A stretch of DNA of 19,170 nt from an uncultured Oscillospiraceae bacterium (GTDB lineage: Bacteria > Bacillota > Clostridia > UBA1212 > SIG427). Below, one piece after another: positions 15,749-19,170 of this stretch. Each line of letters opens with the position of its first letter. The stretch's first letter is position 1. The notes beneath the pieces are model-generated. The model did no database searches. It was not told where the DNA came from and worked only from the letters and a program-made list of their open reading frames with translations. The position numbers and the translations under genes were made by a program. The stretch spans positions 1-19,170 of the forward strand of contig CABQMV010000023.1 in assembly GCA_902465325.1 (NCBI GenBank), written 5' to 3'.

Positions 15749-15795
15749 AAGAAGGAGAGCCCGGGGGTTCCGGGCGCTCCTCTTCTTTATTTTAT
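15749..15795 (+). terminator. Strong hairpin with T-rich tail between lipoprotein and ATPase/permease genes
   Basis: AAGAAGGAG-x-GCCCGG pairs with CCGGGC-x-CTCC-TCTTCTT and is followed by TTTATTTTAT. This is a GC-rich stem with small mismatches, inside what is otherwise an operon. It probably acts as a partial terminator, so the lipoprotein is made in excess over the membrane parts. Confidence 0.75.
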
Positions 15796-15824
15796 GCATT
15801 TATTATGGGAATTTAGGTGAGACT

Positions 15825-18566
15825 GTGCCATCAAAGGATTATGTAATCGAATTATGCGGAATCAGCAAGTACTTTGGCGAAGTGGTGGCCAATGACAAGA
15901 TTGATCTTTCTGTGAAAAGAGGAGAGATTTTAGCGCTTCTGGGCGAAAACGGGTCCGGAAAGACAACGCTGATGAATATGCTTTCCGGTATCTATATGCC
16001 GGATCAAGGCGAAATCTATTTAAATGGAGAAAAAATAACGATTCATTCTCCGGAAGATTCCAAACACTATGGGATTGGAATGATCCATCAGCACTTTAAA
16101 CTGGTGGATAATTTTTCCGCAGCGGATAATATCTGGATTGGGACGGAAAAGGAATCTAACTGGCTGTCGGAAAAGCGAAATGAAAAAATTGCCCGGGTAA
16201 GCAAACAGTTTGGCTTTGATATTGATCCCACGAAAATGGTGTACGACATGTCTGTCAGTGAGAAACAGACGGTGGAGATTATTAAGGTACTCTATTACGG
16301 TGCAGAAATCCTTATATTAGATGAGCCTACTGCGGTACTGACTCTGCAGGAAACAAGAAAGCTGTTTGAAATTCTTCGTAAGATGAAGAAACAGGGATGC
16401 GCGGTTATTATTATTACTCATAAGCTGAATGAAGTATTGGAAATCAGCGATAGGGTCACCATTCTGCGGAAGGGAAAGAGTGTGGGCACTGTGGTTACTG
16501 CTGATACCACCATACAGGAGCTTACTGATTTAATGGTAGGAAAGTCCGTATCTCTTGAAATTGAGCATCCTGCTGCAGAAAAGGGCGAGATTTTACTGGA
16601 GGCAAAAGATCTGACGGTGCTTCGGGAGGATGCTTCCATAGCGCTGGATCAAGTGTCTTTTCAGCTGTTTGGAGGGGAAATCCTGGGCGTAGCCGGTGTG
16701 TCGGGCTGCGGACAGAAGGAGCTTTGTGAGGCGATAGCAGGCCTGATTCCTGTAGCACCGGGGTCTGAGATTTTATATAAAAATGAAAATATCGAGGGAC
16801 AGAGTCCTCGTTCTATTATAAAAAAAGGCATCAGCATGAGCTTTATTCCCGAAGACAGACTGGGGATGGGGCTGGCGGCATCTCTGAGTATTACGGATAA
16901 TATGATGCTGAAAAGCTACATTGACCGCAGAGGTTTTTTGGTGGATCGAAAGAAGGCCAGGAAGCTTGCGAAAAAAATTATTGAGGAGCTGGAGGTTGTT
17001 ACACCGGGGACGGAGACTCCTGTTCGGCGGCTTTCCGGAGGCAATGTTCAAAAGGTATTGCTGGGAAGAGAGATTTCGGCGGATCCCAATGTAATTATTA
17101 CTGCCTATCCGGTACGGGGTCTGGACATCAATTCTTCTTACATGATCTATCATATACTGAATGAGCAGAAGCAAAAAGGGGTTGGTGTGCTGTTTGTGGG
17201 AGAGGATCTAGATGTTATGCTGGAGCTCTGCGACAGGATTCTGGTACTGTGCCACGGCAAAGTTACGGGTATTGTAGAAGCGGCCAAAACTTCAAAAGAA
17301 GAGCTGGGACTTTTGATGACGGATGCCTATGGAAGTCAGACTGCGGAGTCAGAAGGGGATGACGCAGCGCAGCAGGAGGAGCAGATTTTGGCAGAAGGAG
17401 CGTCGGAGCCAAAGTCGGAGAGAGTGCAAAAGGGGAAAGTCTTCAAGAAGCGGCGGGCACAGCTTGTGCGGATTGCGAAGAAGGGCGATGTTTCTCTGCA
17501 AAAGGCAGTGCTTATGTATGCGGTAGCCATTGTTTTAGCTATTGCAATGGGAGGCCTGTTTGTTTTGTGTATTGGGCAGAATCCTTTTGAATACTATAAG
17601 ACGGTGGTCAAGGGCTGTTTTGACAATGCTATTTATATAAGGGGATTTATCCGGATTGTGATACCGCTTCTGATTACTTCCTTAGGAATTGCGGTAGCTT
17701 TCAAAATGAAGTTCTGGAACATCGGAGCCAACGGCCAGTTTATTATGGGTTCTATTGCGGCTACCACAGTAGCCTTTGCATTAGGGGATTTTCTTCCTCA
17801 GTGGCTGACTCTGCTGCTGATGCTGCTGGCCGGCGCTGTTGGCGGCGGCCTGTTCGGTCTGCTGGTTGCCTTCTTTAAGGTGAGATTTTCTACCAGTGAA
17901 ACGCTGCTGACGCTGATGTTTAACTATATTGCGTATTATTTTCTTACCTATCTGAAGCACCTGCGTTTTTATCGGACTGTTTCTGAAACCGGTCAGGTTT
18001 TCCGGCCGGAATTCAAAGCCCTGCCGGAATCCGCATGGATGTATACTGTAAATTTCGGCAAGGTAAATGTGGATTTATCGCTGTTTCTTGCGCTGCTGAC
18101 AGCAGTTTGTCTGTTCCTGTATTTCCGGTACACAAAGCAGGGATATGAGATCTCTGTGGTAGGCGACAGTCCCAATACAGCGGGATACGCAGGAATGAAT
18201 GTAAAGAAGATTGTGCTGCGCACAGCTTTTATTAGTGCGGCTATTGTGGGCGCTGCCGGGATGCTGCAGGTTTCAGGTTCGGCTACCAGTCATACGCTGA
18301 GCGACGGAATTACGGCAGATGTGGGCTGGACAGGCATTATTGTGGCGTATATTGCGAAGCTGAATCCTATTGGCATTGTCATTGCTTCTGTGTTTATGGC
18401 TATTTTACAAAAGGGAGCGGCTATTGCTGAAAGCACCTATGCCATTTCTTCCTCCGCTTCGGACATTTTACAGGGAATTATCCTGTTTACGGTGCTGGCA
18501 GCTGACTTTTTTATGCGATATAAATTTGTATTTACACTGAGCAGAAAAAAGGAGGCGGGAAAATGA
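15825..18566 (+). CDS. Fused BMP-type ABC transporter: tandem ATPase domains plus permease
   Basis: 913 residues in one unbroken frame joining two proteins that are normally separate (NupO/YufO-like ATPase and NupP/YufP-like permease). ATPase domain 1 has Walker A GENGSGKT (40-47), Q89, a degenerate signature MSVSEKQ (142-148), Walker B ILILDEP (162-168) and H199. Domain 2 has a degenerate P-loop GVSGCGQKEL (291-300), a canonical LSGGN (403-407), YPVRGLD in place of Walker B, and no switch histidine. A charged, Glu/Gln- then Lys/Arg-rich linker (about 505-555) leads to the membrane part (about 560-905), with many hydrophobic segments and the family motif FKMKFWNIGANGQF. It would power import of the lipoprotein's ligand, probably a purine nucleoside or base. 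It starts at a GTG with AGGTGA upstream. Its stop overlaps the next permease (ATGA), so the subunits are made together. Confidence 0.9.
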   Translation: MPSKDYVIELCGISKYFGEVVANDKIDLSVKRGEILALLGENGSGKTTLMNMLSGIYMPDQGEIYLNGEKITIHSPEDSKHYGIGMIHQHFKLVDNFSAADNIWIGTEKESNWLSEKRNEKIARVSKQFGFDIDPTKMVYDMSVSEKQTVEIIKVLYYGAEILILDEPTAVLTLQETRKLFEILRKMKKQGCAVIIITHKLNEVLEISDRVTILRKGKSVGTVVTADTTIQELTDLMVGKSVSLEIEHPAAEKGEILLEAKDLTVLREDASIALDQVSFQLFGGEILGVAGVSGCGQKELCEAIAGLIPVAPGSEILYKNENIEGQSPRSIIKKGISMSFIPEDRLGMGLAASLSITDNMMLKSYIDRRGFLVDRKKARKLAKKIIEELEVVTPGTETPVRRLSGGNVQKVLLGREISADPNVIITAYPVRGLDINSSYMIYHILNEQKQKGVGVLFVGEDLDVMLELCDRILVLCHGKVTGIVEAAKTSKEELGLLMTDAYGSQTAESEGDDAAQQEEQILAEGASEPKSERVQKGKVFKKRRAQLVRIAKKGDVSLQKAVLMYAVAIVLAIAMGGLFVLCIGQNPFEYYKTVVKGCFDNAIYIRGFIRIVIPLLITSLGIAVAFKMKFWNIGANGQFIMGSIAATTVAFALGDFLPQWLTLLLMLLAGAVGGGLFGLLVAFFKVRFSTSETLLTLMFNYIAYYFLTYLKHLRFYRTVSETGQVFRPEFKALPESAWMYTVNFGKVNVDLSLFLALLTAVCLFLYFRYTKQGYEISVVGDSPNTAGYAGMNVKKIVLRTAFISAAIVGAAGMLQVSGSATSHTLSDGITADVGWTGIIVAYIAKLNPIGIVIASVFMAILQKGAAIAESTYAISSSASDILQGIILFTVLAADFFMRYKFVFTLSRKKEAGK

Positions 18567-19170
18567 ATGTTATTATTAATTTTCTGTTTGAATCTGTGAA
18601 AACAGGTACGCCGCTGCTTTTGGGTACGACTGGGGAGATCATCAGTGAAAAATCCGGCAGTATGAATCTGGGTGTTGAAGGTATGATGGCAGTAGGTGCT
18701 ATCAGCGGCTATTATGCCGGCTGCAAAGCCAATAGCTTTCTTTTGGCGATTTTAATTGCTTTCTTGTCTGCCGCTCTTTGCGGTCTGCTGTTTGCCTTTC
18801 TTACTGTTACTATGCAGGCTAATCAAAATGTGACTGGATTGGCGCTTACGATTTTTGGCAATGGCATCTATGCTTTTATTGGAAGAACCATGGCAAATTC
18901 CGGCTCCTTTCCTGCCATGGGGGACCGAATGCTTGTGTTTTCTAGTGATACAGGAATTCCCGGGCTTAAGGAGATTCCCTATATAGGCAAATTACTTTTT
19001 TCCTATAATTATTTTGTCTATATTGCCATTGCGGTTGCCGTTCTTTTGTGGATTTATATAACGAAGACAAAGCAGGGTTTGCGGATGAGAGCGGTAGGGG
19101 AGAATCCAGGTGCGGCGGATGCCAGCGGAGTAAATATTACTCTGTACAAATATTTGAATGTTACGGCAGG
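18563..19170 (+). CDS. ABC transporter permease (NupQ/YufQ-like), 5' part
   Basis: This frame runs off the end of the window, with 202 complete codons seen. It begins MNVIINFLFESVKTGTP and shows the family motif GEIISEKSGSMNLGVEGM (24-41), several hydrophobic membrane segments, and MRAVGENPGAADASG near the edge. This is the second permease of the BMP/nucleoside-type importer, partner of the permease domain fused in the previous gene. AAAGGAGG (18548-18554) lies about 8 bases upstream, and the ATG shares an ATGA overlap with the preceding stop, so translation is coupled. About 100 more residues would be expected beyond the window. Confidence 0.9.
   Translation, partial: MNVIINFLFESVKTGTPLLLGTTGEIISEKSGSMNLGVEGMMAVGAISGYYAGCKANSFLLAILIAFLSAALCGLLFAFLTVTMQANQNVTGLALTIFGNGIYAFIGRTMANSGSFPAMGDRMLVFSSDTGIPGLKEIPYIGKLLFSYNYFVYIAIAVAVLLWIYITKTKQGLRMRAVGENPGAADASGVNITLYKYLNVTA

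Noticed and set aside
1..19170. Mobile element, prophage, CRISPR or defence system
   Set aside because: I found no transposase, integrase, phage gene, direct-repeat array or terminal inverted repeats; gene content and composition look like stable chromosome.

Overview
The window looks like chromosome of a Clostridia-class Firmicute, most likely Lachnospiraceae-like. The evidence is SepF, purine-rich Shine-Dalgarno sites close to each start, moderate GC, a BMP-type purine transport cluster, a COG2509-type flavoprotein, a Met-gamma-lyase/aluminium-resistance family PLP enzyme, and a divergent type II topoisomerase pair. No tRNA, rRNA, CRISPR array, insertion sequence or phage gene was seen. No gap between genes exceeds about 150 bases.

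Layout. (1) 1-3832, plus strand: the 3' part of a PLP C-S lyase-like gene, then an HlyD-like membrane adaptor, a YggS/YlmE PLP-homeostasis protein and SepF, closed by a clear intrinsic terminator. (2) 3969-5939: a single-gene unit for a two-domain class II aldolase/short-chain dehydrogenase whose C-terminal half resembles sorbitol-6-phosphate dehydrogenase (SrlD). (3) 6019-12224, plus strand: a GyrB/ParE-like gene broken by an internal deletion plus frame change, an intact ParC/GyrA-like partner, a PHP-domain phosphoesterase and an alpha/beta-hydrolase esterase. A hairpin that can terminate on both strands closes the unit. (4) 12341-13732, minus strand: a COG2509-type FAD oxidoreductase. (5) 13894-19170, plus strand: xanthine phosphoribosyltransferase, a BMP-family lipoprotein, a 913-residue fusion of the two ABC ATPase domains with one permease, and the start of the second permease, which runs off the window.

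How the genes work together. Region 5 reads as a purine uptake and salvage unit: the lipoprotein captures a purine base or nucleoside, the fused ATPase/permease plus the second permease import it, and Xpt converts xanthine to XMP. The flavoprotein and xpt are driven by back-to-back promoters whose -35 boxes lie 4 bp apart. In region 3 the topoisomerase A subunit is intact, but its B-subunit gene appears to have lost about 30 conserved residues, including the segment that should carry the ATP-contacting QTK loop. Either the locus is decaying or the assembly has an error there.

Most of the window is ordinary core or near-core genome. I found no convincing wholly new system. The points most worth following up are the NBD-NBD-TMD transporter fusion, the broken topoisomerase B gene, the missing quinolone-region serine in its partner, and the aldolase/SrlD-like fusion.
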